Assembly (NCBI GenBank): GCA_014607495.2
Contig: CP053153.1
Span: 1 to 64,000, forward strand
From: Carposina sasakii
Lineage: Eukaryota; Arthropoda; Insecta; Lepidoptera; Carposinidae
Length of the DNA stretch: 64,000 nucleotides
Reading direction: 5' to 3'
Shown here: one piece after another, positions 14,101 to 22,951 of the stretch
How the letters are laid out: every line of letters starts with the position of its first letter
Position numbering within the stretch: position 1 is the first letter of the stretch
Program-made: the position numbers and the translations under genes
The notes under the pieces: model-generated
Databases searched by the model: none
The model's input: only the letters and a program-made list of their open reading frames with translations
Told to the model about the DNA's origin: nothing

Positions 14101-17100
14101 TCGGACCCAGTGACGTGAATCTAAGATCGGACCTAATGAAAAAACGGCGCGACTGCTCCGATCGAAGGAAGTTCGTAGTAGGAAACACCTCGATATTCGG
14201 CCGATACTTCGTTTATCATCACTTCAGAGTAGACCTCCTGTGCCCGCGATTTCATGCGCGTGAAATTTGTACAAATGAACCTATGACCTTTACCGTACTC
14301 CATACTATATTACTGCAAAATTTTAAGATGATTAGTTATGTAAATAAAGCGTGAAGAGGAAACAAATAAAGTTACTTACTTTTATAGTTATCATATTAGC
14401 TGTATAGGGTAGAAAAGGTAAAAACATGCTTAAAATACCCATGTCAACTGCCAAACACCCTAAATGCGTCATGTGCGTCTTCATAAACTCAACTTAGAAA
14501 TCAAAAACAAGCACGCCAAAGTTTAAACAAGTTCTAACCTGTTCAGGGTAGTCGGTTTCGTTGGCGCAGCCGACATCTTGGAAAGTTCGGGAACGTGAGA
14601 AGTTCAGACAATGTATGTCAGTCACTTTGAGGTAGGGGTCGTCACTTGGCACGGTTATGGGCTCGCAGCGTGGGTCGGATTTGCCCTCTGGCAGGCAACA
14701 GTATTGACGGCGTTGCAAATAGTCTCCTGTAGAGTAGATAGCTCTTTTTAACCTAGAAATGACTACTAGTAGTGATTGCAGTATTTAAATCTTATTTACT
14801 TGAAGAAAAAATCCCGACTGCGTAAAAATTTTACCGAGTGTCCCACGACTAAGACGAATCTAATGAAATGCGACAAGCTGTTTAGCCTTTAGTTAGATAG
14901 AAACACACTTTAAAAACATAACTCTCCTTCTGGCGCAGTCGGATTATAAATACAAACAAAGGGTATAATATTGGAGCAAAGATTTCGATGAGGGACTTTT
15001 ATCGATTCGATCGATATAATTTTGTTAAGCGTAATAGTGGTACTTACGAGAACCATCTAATATGCTGACGTCTCTATGAATAAACTGTAAGAAATGAGCA
15101 GCAGCTACGTTGAACATCCGCTTGTCATCCACTCTGCCCGTAGACTGTAACGCGGTCCTGACCTTCCGAGCTGATGGTAATGGCTTCCCATTTTTGTTCA
15201 GGCGAATTGATTTCTCTGAAAAAAAGTCACCAACGAGATGTTTAAAGAGCTTGCTCAATAGGTATTCATAGTATACAGGGTTAATTTTAAAACATCAATA
15301 ACCTCGCAAGACTAGGTTGCTACCATCATAAACAACAACATTTGTTCTACGAGTTTTGATAATTTGTCACATTTTACTTTCATACAAAAATAATATCAAT
15401 TTAATATTACATCTGAATGTTCTTAAGTCTGTACATAAATACCGAAGCGCGCGCGATCGCGCGCATCTACCTTTTCGTATACCTACGACTGGAACATAAA
15501 CTTACAAATGTTACGACAGTACAATAAAAGCTTGGAAAATAATTTTTAATTATTGTATTGAGTTATGATAAAACTCGTAGATCAAATGTTATCGTTTATG
15601 ATTTTAGCTATCTAGTCCTGCGAGGTTATTGATGTTTTAAAATTAACCCTGAATATAGGAAATCAAAGTACAAAAACTTCAGTGAAACAACTGTAACGTG
15701 TGTTTACTTTTTTTTTACCTTTGAATGCCTTTCTCTGGTTATTTAAAGTTTTTTCACAGAGTGTCCTTTCACGTGAATTTTTAAGGGCTAAATTGGATAG
15801 GTGATGAGTCTGATGAGTTGGGACTAGGCCGATTTAATATGACATAAAGAATAATAAGTAATTGATAGTCTTAGTCTGGCTAGTATACCTATATAAGGGC
15901 TAATAAATTTTGAAGTAAGCCTGGCTTAAAAGGTTCTTACATTAATATCCAAAACATGACCCTTTCCAGTTCAAAATTGCTTCGAATAACTTTGAAGATA
16001 AATATTGAAGGGCGATAGAACTCGATCTGCGTTCACATTTCGTCTGGCAAGACGAGATCATAGAGGAAATACAAAAAGGAAGGTATTATATTATAACATA
16101 CATAACATTTATATACATATATCTTTACTTGGTTGTGTTTATAATATAGAATAACGAGAACTGCAGAATCAAAAGGCAGATCCGAGTGCCATGTTAAGCT
16201 TAGCGGGGTCAGCACCGGTATGATGAACTTGGTGAGAGCGAGATGTCTCACTTTTAAACGTCAAATCCACAGAGCTAAGTAATAACTAGACAAGGCAAGT
16301 GTTTTCACTTGGTGTGTAAAAAAGAATTACAAACCACTTCTATCAGCCCTAATTCCTTTAGTCCAGGCTCGAGAACGAATGTCTATTCTAATTCTTAAGT
16401 TTATTTTTTACATGCAAAGTACATCCACTTAGTTTATCTAGTTATTAATAGCTCTGTGAATTTGACGTTTAAAAGGGAGTCTCGCTCTCACCAAATTCAT
16501 CATACCGGTGCTGATATAGGTAAGATTGTTGACAAGTTGCTACTCCGCCCAAGAAAACCTCCCTGAGTTCCTTAGTTGACTCTAACGACATTCACAGAAA
16601 GAGATGCAGCTTATGTATTTTAGTGAAGCCCCGCGTAATCATAGTATCTGTTGTTTGTGCATAAAATATAGTAGACTAACGGTGGTTTTTACTAAACTTC
16701 ATATAAATGAAATTGTATTAGGCGTTACAATCGTTTACGTTAGTAAAGGGTAGTTAATTCTGTGTAAGTAATGTGTTGGGTTTTAGAGGTTCATAATAAT
16801 TAGTGGTTTACTAATTTCTATAATCCTGAGGATGCCACGGTTGTTGGCGAAACATATGTAGATTATTTATCTAGTTTTTGATTTCGGAATAGTGCAATGT
16901 ATCGTCTTGCATGCTAGGTGCTCGGGTCTGGTTTCTCATGGCGATTGTAGTTAGTGCAAGTGCCTGTTGTCGCAATTATGAGTTATCAGATCCGAGGGTC
17001 AGTGGAGGGTGTAGGGCCCGGTGGTGGGCACACCCATAGTGAATAAACTTCATATATATCGCACCTACCGGCAGAACAGGGAACTATATATAGGCTATAA

Positions 17101-19478
17101 CAATTTAATTGTATTAGGCGTCACTATTCGGAAGTTCAAATTTCCATCGAGGGTGCATGCTAGGTGCTTGGATCTGGCTTCTCGTTACGACTGTAGTGTC
17201 TAGTGTTCGTGACTATGAGTCGGCAGATCCGAGGGTCAGCGGAGGGTGTAGAGCCCGGTGATGGGCGAACCCTCGATGATTATAACAACTCTGTTTACAC
17301 CTACTTTGTGGATAAGACACGAGCCGTTGAAGAGAGTAAAATGTCAAAGTACTTTAAACACCTTTCATTTACTCGTATACAAGTAGGTGAATATGATATA
17401 CGAAATATGTTATTGATTTTAGGGATAAGACTTTGGTTGAATCTTAATCTTAAATCGTTTGTCTGCCGCATATGATTTCAAGATTCTTGTTACACGAAAA
17501 TCGATAAAACATGAGGTTAGTTATTCATCATCATACTTACTCTATTTACAAGAATACATCATATGAATTTCCATCCAAGCATATCATAAGAGTCGATTAA
17601 GGAACTCAGGGGCACTTTCCCAGGCAATAAGCTAGTGCCTTGTCACAAAAACTATCCCCGCTATTCTCAACGTGCCTGTGGAATCATAATCATGATCCAA
17701 ACATAGGGAGCTATACGGTGAAACGCACTCTAGATCCCACAGTCAATCAGCGCAAGCAGTTTTGTGGGACGTTGTATTTAGTTTTAAGTTTTGTAATGTA
17801 TAAAGAATAATAAATAAATAATAAATACTATTATTCCCATAGTCCGGTGTGAGTAGCCGCAGGTAGGGTCCTCTTGCAGAGCCTCTGGTTGGGTAGTTGT
17901 AGTTGTTGCAGGTGCCGTCGACTCTACTGCCCTCGTGTGGAGTACACGCCCTCGGTTCTAGTGTACAGTTACTGCAAGGCGAAAAGTTACTTTAGAATTG
18001 ATAGTATTAATTTGATGAAGTTAATTGTTAGCTATGTAAATTGTAGACTTTGACTTGTCCCCTACTATATAGATGGAGCAGAGAGCTTCCTAGTTCTCCG
18101 CCAGACCGCTTGGACTTGAGCTTTAATTCGCTACAGATACTCGTAGTAGACTGATGGACTATATTTTTACACCGTATTTCCATGATACTAATGCGAAAAA
18201 TTGTTATCAATTGCTTCTGAATGTTATTTTATGTGATTATGGTCTTTCTGGTACTGCTGGTATTCGTACTATTGGTATATGTACTTATTTATTATTAAAA
18301 AATTTTCTACATGCCTCAATATAATAAGGAGTGATAAAAAATATAAAATTTACTTAGAGCTGTAAAACAACGTGCTATAAGTTCAATATGCCTGTGACAA
18401 ATACCGTACCAGCACTAAAAGCCACCGTCGTGTTATCAATTAACCATAGCCTCAAAAAGAATTTGTAGAAGGCACTTATAAATGTATTTTTTCCTTCTTC
18501 TTTCCACGTACAACATCACAGAATCTTGGCACAGTGTGCGATGAGTTCCGAACTTTTTCCATAAAGGAAGTCGTAAATATGCAATGTGACTTTTAAGTAC
18601 TGTGAAATGACGCATAAATCTATGTGTAAATGAGAGAAAAAAGAGGACTAAGTTAGCAACACGGTTACAGAACTTATGGGCGCAAAACAGTAGAATAGAT
18701 ACCTACTGATTTGAATATATGTACAGGGGGCTTAGACAAAGTAACTTTATTTCTCGATCATAACGATAGAAGAGTTTGCTATAATTTCCTTCATTGTCGC
18801 GCGTTTGCGTAATCACATAGAGTAGTCTAACCGTTATTGGTTTTATTGTAATGTTACCACAACGAACAATGTTAAATTGTCTAAGCCAGTACTGTCAATG
18901 TTATAACTGGAAATCAGAATACATTTTTCACATCACTGAGCAATGACGTCTTCACAGCAAGAATATGTCAAGTCAAGCAGAACATATTCCAAATAATCTC
19001 TTCAATATTATCAGAAAATAGAATGATAGAATGCTTGATATAATCTCATCAATTTTCGGCATCGTTTTGTCTATTCTTTATTTATACCATGGAGGAAATA
19101 TAGAGGAGGGCTTAACAAAATGTTAATTCAAAAGTGTCACCGTGTCAATTCGACAGTCATATATCTGTCAAAAGTCAACCAGTGATTGGTTTATTACGCT
19201 CTATGTACCACTCTGATAACCATATCTTCTCTCAGTTTCCTCCGTGATTTATTTATACCGGTACATCGCCAAATATTGGGTCGAATACTTATATAAGTGA
19301 AGTGCGATGTGACAGCCAATCGGTTAAGTGACAAAACGAATCGAACTCACCTAAACAAATCTTTGGATTTGAGTGTCGAAATCCTCTCGCTATCCGCTTT
19401 CAGTCCAGTGAGTCTGTCAAATATTCCTCCATTCACTTCGAAAATAACCAATATTAATATGATTAATAACAGCTTCAT
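4921..19478 (-). CDS. Haem peroxidase family protein, 12 exons, catalytic histidines lost (pseudoenzyme or decaying gene)
   Basis: Member of the animal haem peroxidase family (peroxinectin / chorion-peroxidase type), predicted secreted, about 690 residues, a normal length. Exons, joined on the minus strand: 19351-19478, 17829-17971, 15048-15215, 14539-14726, 13058-13283, 11784-11984, 10596-10740, 10146-10302, 9102-9270, 8684-8881, 7035-7140, 4921-5170. GT/AG sites and phases agree at every junction except exon 9/10. Domain motifs appear in family order: [70 protein letters not shown]. The calcium-loop residues (T, D and S of TPLLDLS) remain. The distal Asp-His pair reads His-Arg (FIHRD) and the proximal His reads Asn (RYYNT), so peroxidase chemistry is not expected. 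Exon 9 has a one-base frame disruption. Family assignment is very sure; whether a full protein is made is not. Confidence 0.9.
5490..5700 (+). mobile_element. Helitron-like fragment
   Basis: Carries the motif order TTTGGAAGTATGG, GTTACTCTTTCACGTAAAA, TTAACACATAAGCTACTGGC, TTTTATCC..G, TTTCGACATTTTGTTTTTTC. The same order occurs at 63590-63740, 48900-49185 and in 35082-35430, where it ends in a Helitron 3' terminus. This copy lacks the terminus. Confidence 0.45.
5838..6544. mobile_element. Foldback element with ~115-base terminal inverted repeats
   Basis: The left arm (CACCACCGGGCCCTACACCC, TCTGATAACTCATAATTGCG, CAACAGGCACTTGCACTAAC) reappears inverted at 6400-6544 with few differences. The middle is AT-rich, with GAGGATGCCACGGTTGTTGG before the right arm. 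Partial copies occur at 16713-17043, 17110-17285 and 63342-63452. It lies in intron 11 of the peroxidase-like gene. Confidence 0.7.
7035..7140 (-). CDS. Peroxidase-like gene exon 11
   Basis: A 106-base exon between ACTTACAG and CCAAG/GTAAAT. It encodes [20 protein letters not shown], the family's 'QL.eIRk.slaRiiCDN' motif. Phase 1 at the start and phase 2 at the end fit exons 10 and 12 exactly. Confidence 0.85.
7189..7568 (+). mobile_element. TIR element of the ACAGGGTG family (F1), copy 1
   Basis: About 380 bases bounded by ACAGGGTGATTTTTGGTCGT and ...AAACATCCTGT, short imperfect inverted ends. Copies at 8134-8463, 38259-38629 and 54171-54549 are in the opposite orientation; 50040-50164 is a fragment. 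Internal landmarks include CGTCAACGTTCCCGAAAACT and CTTCGTTAA.GGTGGC. Non-autonomous. Confidence 0.65.
8134..8463 (-). mobile_element. TIR element F1, copy 2, inverted relative to copy 1
   Basis: Same element as 7189-7568 in reverse, slightly shortened. Both copies sit in intron 10 of the peroxidase-like gene, 565 bases apart, so the intron RNA could form a hairpin over 300 base pairs long with mismatches. Confidence 0.6.
8684..8881 (-). CDS. Peroxidase-like gene exon 10
   Basis: Acceptor TTTATTTTAG. Encodes [20 protein letters not shown], then a CIIAKQ stretch and [13 protein letters not shown], the 'Y....DiDL..g...E' and 'GDRFWyE' signatures. Donor ATAG/GTAAAT. The start phase conflicts with exon 9. 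An alternative acceptor at CTAAAG/CAG, inside the exon, would restore phase 0 at the cost of about five residues. Confidence 0.85.
9102..9270 (-). pseudogene. Peroxidase-like gene exon 9 with a one-base frameshift
   Basis: The TTTTCCAG acceptor fits phase 0 and first gives [11 protein letters not shown], the expected continuation of exon 8. A run of five A at about 9237-9241 then breaks the frame; four A would give [16 protein letters not shown] directly. The second frame carries [11 protein letters not shown] and ends in a GAG/GTGAGA donor. The family's N-I-Q-R-G-R-D-H-G reads D-I-Q-T-G-R-D-L-G here. The exon leaves phase 0 in that frame while exon 10 expects phase 1, so a second one-base loss at the junction or a shifted acceptor is also needed. 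Confidence 0.75.
9867..9970 (+). pseudogene. Possible fossil of a Tc1/mariner-like helix-turn-helix
   Basis: One frame of about 34 codons reads [16 protein letters not shown], reminiscent of the 'IA..LgRS...I..F' helix-turn-helix of Tc1-like transposases, then [13 protein letters not shown]. No DDE part is seen nearby. Weak; a chance open frame is possible. Confidence 0.25.
10146..10302 (-). CDS. Peroxidase-like gene exon 8
   Basis: Acceptor TTGCTTAG, donor GAG/GTGAGA. Encodes [26 protein letters not shown], and ends [10 protein letters not shown], the segment after the proximal helix. It leaves phase 0, so exon 9 must start on a codon boundary. Confidence 0.85.
10596..10740 (-). CDS. Peroxidase-like gene exon 7: proximal haem ligand site, His replaced by Asn
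   Basis: Acceptor TCTTATAG and donor CAA/GTGAGT; phases fit both neighbours. The exon covers the helix normally reading 'F..AAFRFGHS.ip'. Here it reads [13 protein letters not shown], so the proximal iron-ligand His aligns with Asn. The exon was too short and phase-split to show as a long open frame. Confidence 0.8.
10892..11236 (-). mobile_element. tRNA-derived SINE (family B)
   Basis: The minus-strand head GCGGTGATAGCTCAGTGGTT is an A box and GTTCGATCCCAGTCAC a B box, followed by a roughly 270-base body with CGTGTCGGCTTTCCGTCCCA and GCGTGCCTGGCCAATCTCCG, and a tail with GATGATG-type repeats. Another copy is at 30064-30369 and a fragment at 57320-57390. The copy sits in intron 6 of the peroxidase-like gene. 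Confidence 0.7.
11271..11549 (-). mobile_element. Non-autonomous Helitron, old copy
   Basis: Minus-strand 3' end ...CAGTCGCTAG followed by T. The interior shares TATGTGTCCCTATGTATGCT and AGATCTTTCAAACTA with the element at 32628-32832. The 5' end near 11549 (AGTATAGAAC) is imprecise. Confidence 0.5.
11784..11984 (-). CDS. Peroxidase-like gene exon 6: REHNRLA helix
   Basis: Acceptor GATGCAG and donor TTGG/GTAAGA. Encodes [18 protein letters not shown] then [18 protein letters not shown], and ends ELLPSLLG. These match the 'REHNRiA..L...NP.W' and 'LP.lLG' signatures with little loss, in contrast to the two damaged haem-contact sites in exons 3 and 7. Confidence 0.9.
12001..13057. other. Intron 5 of the peroxidase-like gene, nothing else seen
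   Basis: AT-rich, no recognisable mobile element and no nested gene. Confidence 0.4.
13058..13283 (-). CDS. Peroxidase-like gene exon 5: calcium loop LDLSTIYG
   Basis: CCTTTCAG acceptor and TTTG/GTAAGT donor. The exon starts [15 protein letters not shown], the family's 'N..T.flD.S.vYG' calcium-binding loop with Thr, Asp and Ser all kept. It then gives [17 protein letters not shown] and ends with the two cysteines of the 'C....n.....CyrfGD' block. Confidence 0.9.
13284..14538. other. Intron 4 of the peroxidase-like gene
   Basis: Contains only short open frames. I could not identify a mobile element here, although the stretch around 13650-14250 is less AT-rich than the other introns. Confidence 0.4.
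14539..14726 (-). CDS. Peroxidase-like gene exon 4: CC..C..VP.DDP block
   Basis: TCTACAG acceptor and CAG/GTTAGA donor. The exon encodes [18 protein letters not shown], then DDPYL and CLNFSRS, the block linking the distal helix to the calcium loop in animal haem peroxidases. The phase joins exon 3 (C + GA gives Arg) and leaves phase 0 for exon 5. Confidence 0.88.
15048..15215 (-). CDS. Peroxidase-like gene exon 3: distal haem site, His replaced
   Basis: Strong acceptor (TTTTTTTCAG) and donor (CTC/GTAAGT). It encodes KPLPSARKV followed by the helix that normally carries WGQFLDHD. Here the aligned residues read [11 protein letters not shown]: the Gln and the final Asp (a calcium ligand in the family) survive, but the Asp that esterifies haem is His and the catalytic distal His is Arg. 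Confidence 0.88.
15276..15651. mobile_element. Foldback element with ~90-base inverted arms and a GC palindrome at its centre
   Basis: CAGGGTTAATTTTAAAACAT starts the left arm; its inverted copy ends at 15651. The arms also share CAATAACCTCGCA.GACTAG and CTACGAGTTTT. The middle holds GCGCGCGATCGCGCGC (15449-15464), a perfect 16-base palindrome. Located in intron 2 of the peroxidase-like gene, just upstream of exon 3. Confidence 0.65.
16211..16513. mobile_element. Foldback MITE
   Basis: The arm TCAGCACCGGTATGATGAA followed by TTGGTGAGAGCGAGA is repeated inverted at 16465-16513, with a further shared stretch AAACGTCAAAT.CACAGAGCT. Arms are about 80 bases around a 120-base spacer. Confidence 0.6.
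16713..17043 (+). repeat. Half copy of the 5838-6544 foldback element
   Basis: Closely matches 6235-6544, including GAGGATGCCACGGTTGTTGG and TGCTCGGGTCTGGTTTCTCA. The left arm is missing. A more diverged relative follows directly at 17110-17285. Confidence 0.65.
17110..17285 (+). repeat. Diverged relative of the foldback element
   Basis: Begins ATTGTATTAGGCGTCACTAT and ends GGAGGGTGTAGAGCCCGGTG, the same layout as its neighbour with many substitutions. Confidence 0.5.
17829..17971 (-). CDS. Peroxidase-like gene exon 2: DGTCNN region
   Basis: A good acceptor (CCTTGCAG) opens the N-terminal peroxidase segment with the family motif SRVDGTCNN, then [16 protein letters not shown], which matches the usual 'DG.CNN..NP..G.a..py.Rllp' block. 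Two cysteines precede it. The donor I propose is A/GTATTT, which is weak but gives phase 1 and fits exon 3. The stronger expected position two codons earlier reads GGGAAT, so the donor may have been damaged and moved. Confidence 0.8.
17972..19350. other. Intron 1 of the peroxidase-like gene
   Basis: AT-rich. 18728-18890 has short inverted ends (GGCTTAGACAA / TTGTCTAAGCC) that may mark a small MITE. Nothing else is recognised. Confidence 0.35.
19351..19478 (-). CDS. Peroxidase-like gene exon 1: start codon and signal peptide
   Basis: ATG at 19478-19476 opens a classic signal peptide: MK, then a hydrophobic core [11 protein letters not shown], then a likely cleavage near EVNG. It continues with a short polar propeptide and ends at a TTTAG/GTGAGT donor in phase 2, matching exon 2, which starts with one base. 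The first five codons lie inside a tandem duplication whose left edge is near 19463, so a second ATG with the same upstream flank exists near 23012. Confidence 0.75.
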
Positions 19479-20909
19479 TTTAACCCACAACCAGACTATA
19501 CGAAATCTATATGTAGTTTAATTCAAGTAGAAATATAGGTAACATCGCAATCATTTGTAGGCATTTCATAAGCTGACAAGAGGATATCCTTGCAAGAAAT
19601 TGATTCGAATTTACACGGTCTGCTAAATACAGAGGAGATAGGTATTGTATTTTTTTTTCTTGAATAGTAAGCGGGGCTGTTACAGAATCTATTAAGCAAT
19701 TTAGATTATGAACCCAAAGGTGCAAAATTTGGTTTATAAAGAGCGTAAGTACTTAAGCTTAATCGGATTTTGTGGATTATAGATTGAAAAAATAGTTTGA
19801 AACTAATTCGATAAAACCACTATTTTAATTTTAAAATAATTATTTCACAATCTTCGCATTAATTAAATTCAATCGAATTTATATTCTACCTAATTAAAAA
19901 ATAACTATAATATACGAATAGATAAAAAATATAATATCTAACTTAATTACACGATTTGATATTGTGTCTATCTCAGAAAAATGGAATATGATGTTAATGG
20001 GACAGTTGATTAGCTTTCATTGTCATTTTTATACTGTATAAAGAAATGTAAATAGGGACGTGGTTGATAAAAAGCAAATTCCCTCAGTCGCGGTTTTCTT
20101 ACTAACTAATAAAACCATCAATTATTCAGCAAAGTTTCAAATGGACAAAGTTTTATTTACATTATTAAGATGTCAGCGATCCATGGCGGTATGTATCTCC
20201 CGAGAAAAAGTTATAATGAGTTTTCAGCTACCTACTTTGAATAGGCTGATGTTGTGACGGTATTAGCATGGGCAGTGTAATTTATATTTTTCTAAACAAA
20301 TTAACTATTTATAAACAAATCAACAAACTACCGTTACGGAGCTACTGACAGACCACGCACAGATGAAAAGCTGAAATTTGGCTTAAGGTGTGTGTGTATG
20401 TGGCTTAAGGTTTCTGGTATGAAATGATTTTCCGTATATATGTTTTTTATATGATTTTCAGTATATATGACAAAAAATAATGGCTTTAATTAATAACAAT
20501 AATAACCTTTTTGTGTTGCTTCTGTATCGAGCTTGCCTCGAAAAACTAGAAGATTACAGATGTCCTTATAAATTTATATTATCAAAATACCTATCATAAT
20601 AGGTATTCTATAAATTGGTAACAATAATTTAGAACATCTCATTATTAATAAATTATTTCATTTAAAATTATGACCACGAGCTCGTGATTTAAGCAAATTA
20701 TAGCCGGCTTTAATAAACGTCGAAAAATAATAATGTTTGACGAAATTTCCATTCATCTCGGAGCAAATTAAGAAAATCGAATTATATATAGGTAAGTACA
20801 TAATGAAGTTAAATTTTGTAGGTTCAGAGCTGACGCTCGTAATGTTTCTGCGTAATCCGACGCTACCTATTACGAAGTATCAAATTAAATCGTTTGATTT
20901 TAAAGAGCC

Positions 20910-21070
20910 TAGAGCACACCGGATGCGTATGCATGCACGTAAGCGTAGACGTACACGTACCTCTGAGTTTAATGTATGGAACTGTCACCGATTGACGTCT
21001 ATACTTACGTCTACGCATACGCATCCGGTCTGCCCGTGCCTATACATCACAACTCAGAGGTTTGTTCGAG
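20910..21070. repeat. Long imperfect hairpin
   Basis: CACCGGATGCGTATGCATG...GCGTAGACGTACACG pairs with GTCTACGCATACGCATCCGG. An outer-inner pair CCTCTGAG...TGTATGGAACTG / CAGTTCCATACA...CTCAGAGG continues the symmetry. The second pair is complete only in the other duplicate (24715-24885). Probably a foldback element remnant. Confidence 0.55.
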
Positions 21071-21233
21071 GCTAATTTCGGAAAACGTAATGAATAGGCC
21101 GAACTCAATGTAGGGACGTAACTAACTAAACCTTGTTTTTATTTACCCATACTGTAACTTATATCAGTAGTATTCTACGTGTAATTTTATCATAATATTA
21201 ATCAAACATCTGCCTATGTTCTTAAAAAAAGGA

Positions 21234-22388
21234 TTACAAATATTTGGATACTGCATGAAGACACCCCCTTTGTGTTAATTTCTCATCAAGCTCATTGTTA
21301 TGTGTGAAATGGCAATGGACTGTATGTGATTGATTTGTGTTTGATTTTGATGTGTGTATAGTACCTGTGACAAGATATCCTAATGTTGTTTCAATCAGGA
21401 TAGGTTTGTACTTGCCCAGGGCAATATGATTGTGTAAAAGGACATCCCAAAAGATGTCCGCCCCCAACAACATCTGCACTTCAGATGGCGTCGAGAAAGT
21501 TGGATCCGCGAGGTGGATGTGAGAGGGAATGGAAAAGGAATTACAATTAATTTGTGAAGTAGGTATCAACTGGGTGATATGTGGCACAACGAAACAATTG
21601 ACGTCTGTTGTGTAACCACTATTTGTGAGGGATAATATAGTGACATCACATCTTTTTGTGATCTTTGAGGACTGATCATTAAGTCCTTGTACTAATAACG
21701 AAGTGGAGTAACTGGGTAATCCTAATTTAGATTGCAATGTTTCTGTGATGAAACTAGATGTGCTTCCGTTGTCTAACAGTGCACGAATCTTGTGTGTCTG
21801 TCCGTTATAGTCTTGTATGTCGATCATAGCAGTAGATAGGAGTACCGTAGTACTATGATGTAAGGACGAGAGTGTGACACTACTTGATTCTATAGGTTTC
21901 TGTTCTTGCACAGTGGGTAAGACTACACAACCCTCTGATGACGTTGCCTTGGAAACAGTAGAATGTGTATTAGTGTTGTGTAACATAGTGTTATGATGAC
22001 GCTGTGCACACAGCCGGCAAGAACTAAGCCTACAATGCTGTTCGTCATGTCCTGCCCGCAAGCAATTTGTACATAGATTTAATTGGTTGACTCGTTCGAT
22101 GCGCGTCTCGATCGGAATAGATTTGAATTTCATAAATTGATAAATTGTATGATTATTCTTGCACACAGGACATTTGTATGGTGTTTGTTTTTGTGGTTGG
22201 TTTACTACGAATGTCTTAGGTCGGTTGTGAGTAATGTCGCTATGTCTGCGATGTAGTGGCTGTTGCTGTTTTGTTTGTGTGGGTGATTGTTCCATAGTTT
22301 CTAGTAAGTCAGCACGATTTTTTAGAAATTTAGCAAAATCTTGTAATGTGGGCAATCCCGTAATCGCGTTTCGTTCATTTTCCATCAC
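21234..22388 (-). CDS. BEL/Pao retrotransposon gag-protease fragment (copy 1)
   Basis: 384 codons. Residues about 70-140 hold cysteine/histidine knuckles (CPVCKNNH, CTNCLRAGHDEQHC, SCRLCAQRHHNTMLH). About residues 185-350 are a DUF1758-like aspartic protease with the active-site word ALLDNGSTSSFI, followed by MLLGADIFWD and LGYLVTG. This is the gag/protease region of BEL/Pao LTR retrotransposons. There is no reverse transcriptase, RNase H, integrase or LTR beside it, so it is a truncated fragment. The upstream part of the same protein lies in another frame at 22375-22690. Confidence 0.85.
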   Translation of the reverse strand: MMENERNAITGLPTLQDFAKFLKNRADLLETMEQSPTQTKQQQPLHRRHSDITHNRPKTFVVNQPQKQTPYKCPVCKNNHTIYQFMKFKSIPIETRIERVNQLNLCTNCLRAGHDEQHCRLSSCRLCAQRHHNTMLHNTNTHSTVSKATSSEGCVVLPTVQEQKPIESSSVTLSSLHHSTTVLLSTAMIDIQDYNGQTHKIRALLDNGSTSSFITETLQSKLGLPSYSTSLLVQGLNDQSSKITKRCDVTILSLTNSGYTTDVNCFVVPHITQLIPTSQINCNSFSIPSHIHLADPTFSTPSEVQMLLGADIFWDVLLHNHIALGKYKPILIETTLGYLVTGTIHTSKSNTNQSHTVHCHFTHNNELDEKLTQRGCLHAVSKYL

Positions 22389-22690
22389 GTAAAGTGGATA
22401 AGTCTAACTTACCAGCAACCATGTGTATGACGAGAACATCCCAGTGTTCTGCAGGTAAATTTAATGTTTTTAAAGCCCTTAAATTTCGATTAACGGAATC
22501 TGTTGTGTTTCTTAAGGCTCGAGATGATTCTAGAACTACTGGTCGTATATTGAACAGTTCTTGTATGTTATTTTTGACTAATATGCGATCGTTATGATAT
22601 CGATCACACAACAATTCCCACGCTACATCATAATTGTCTGCAGAAAATTCTAATGATCGAATTATAAGTGAAGCATATACATACATACCT
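22375..22690 (-). pseudogene. BEL/Pao gag (DUF1759-like) fragment, frame-shifted from the protease part
   Basis: Encodes FSADNYDVAWELLCDRYHND and SVNRNLRALKTL, typical of the DUF1759 gag domain. It is cut at the 5' side by the junction with a SINE, and it ends out of frame just before the zinc-knuckle frame. The same shift exists in the duplicate, so it predates the duplication. Confidence 0.75.
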
Positions 22691-22691
22691 A

Positions 22692-22951
22692 GGCGGTGAT
22701 GGCCCAATGGTTAAGACGTGCGCCTTTTAGTCAGGAGGCGTGAGTTCGATCCCAGTCACGGACGTACCACTGAATTTATTTCATGTGCAGATTTTTATAA
22801 AAATTGTCACTTAGTTAAACCTGAGAAGGATTGGCGCCGGGCAGGCTGCCGGCCGTTAAAAACAAATGGCAAAACTTTGGCAATGTGCGTTTCGAAAGAA
22901 ACCATATTGTGCCAACACCATAAATAATGGGATAATGACAGGAAGATGATG
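22692..22951 (+). mobile_element. tRNA-derived SINE (family A)
   Basis: Head GGCGGTGATGGCCCAATGGT (A box), then GTTCGATCCCAGTCACGG (B box), a CATGTGCAGATTTTTATAAA stretch, and a tail TATTGTGCCAACACC...GGCAGGAAGATGATG-like that matches the 3' end of the LINE fragment at 48190-48602. The duplicate is at 26508-26767. Confidence 0.75.

Noticed and set aside
15447..15464. Replication origin or regulatory operator at the GC palindrome
   Set aside because: It is the centre of a foldback element, which explains it more simply.
20737..21075. Open frames of 112 and 128 codons in the two duplicates (second at 24546-24932)
   Set aside because: They run through an imperfect inverted repeat, encode its low-complexity Arg/His/Thr words, and differ between copies by an indel; no family features.
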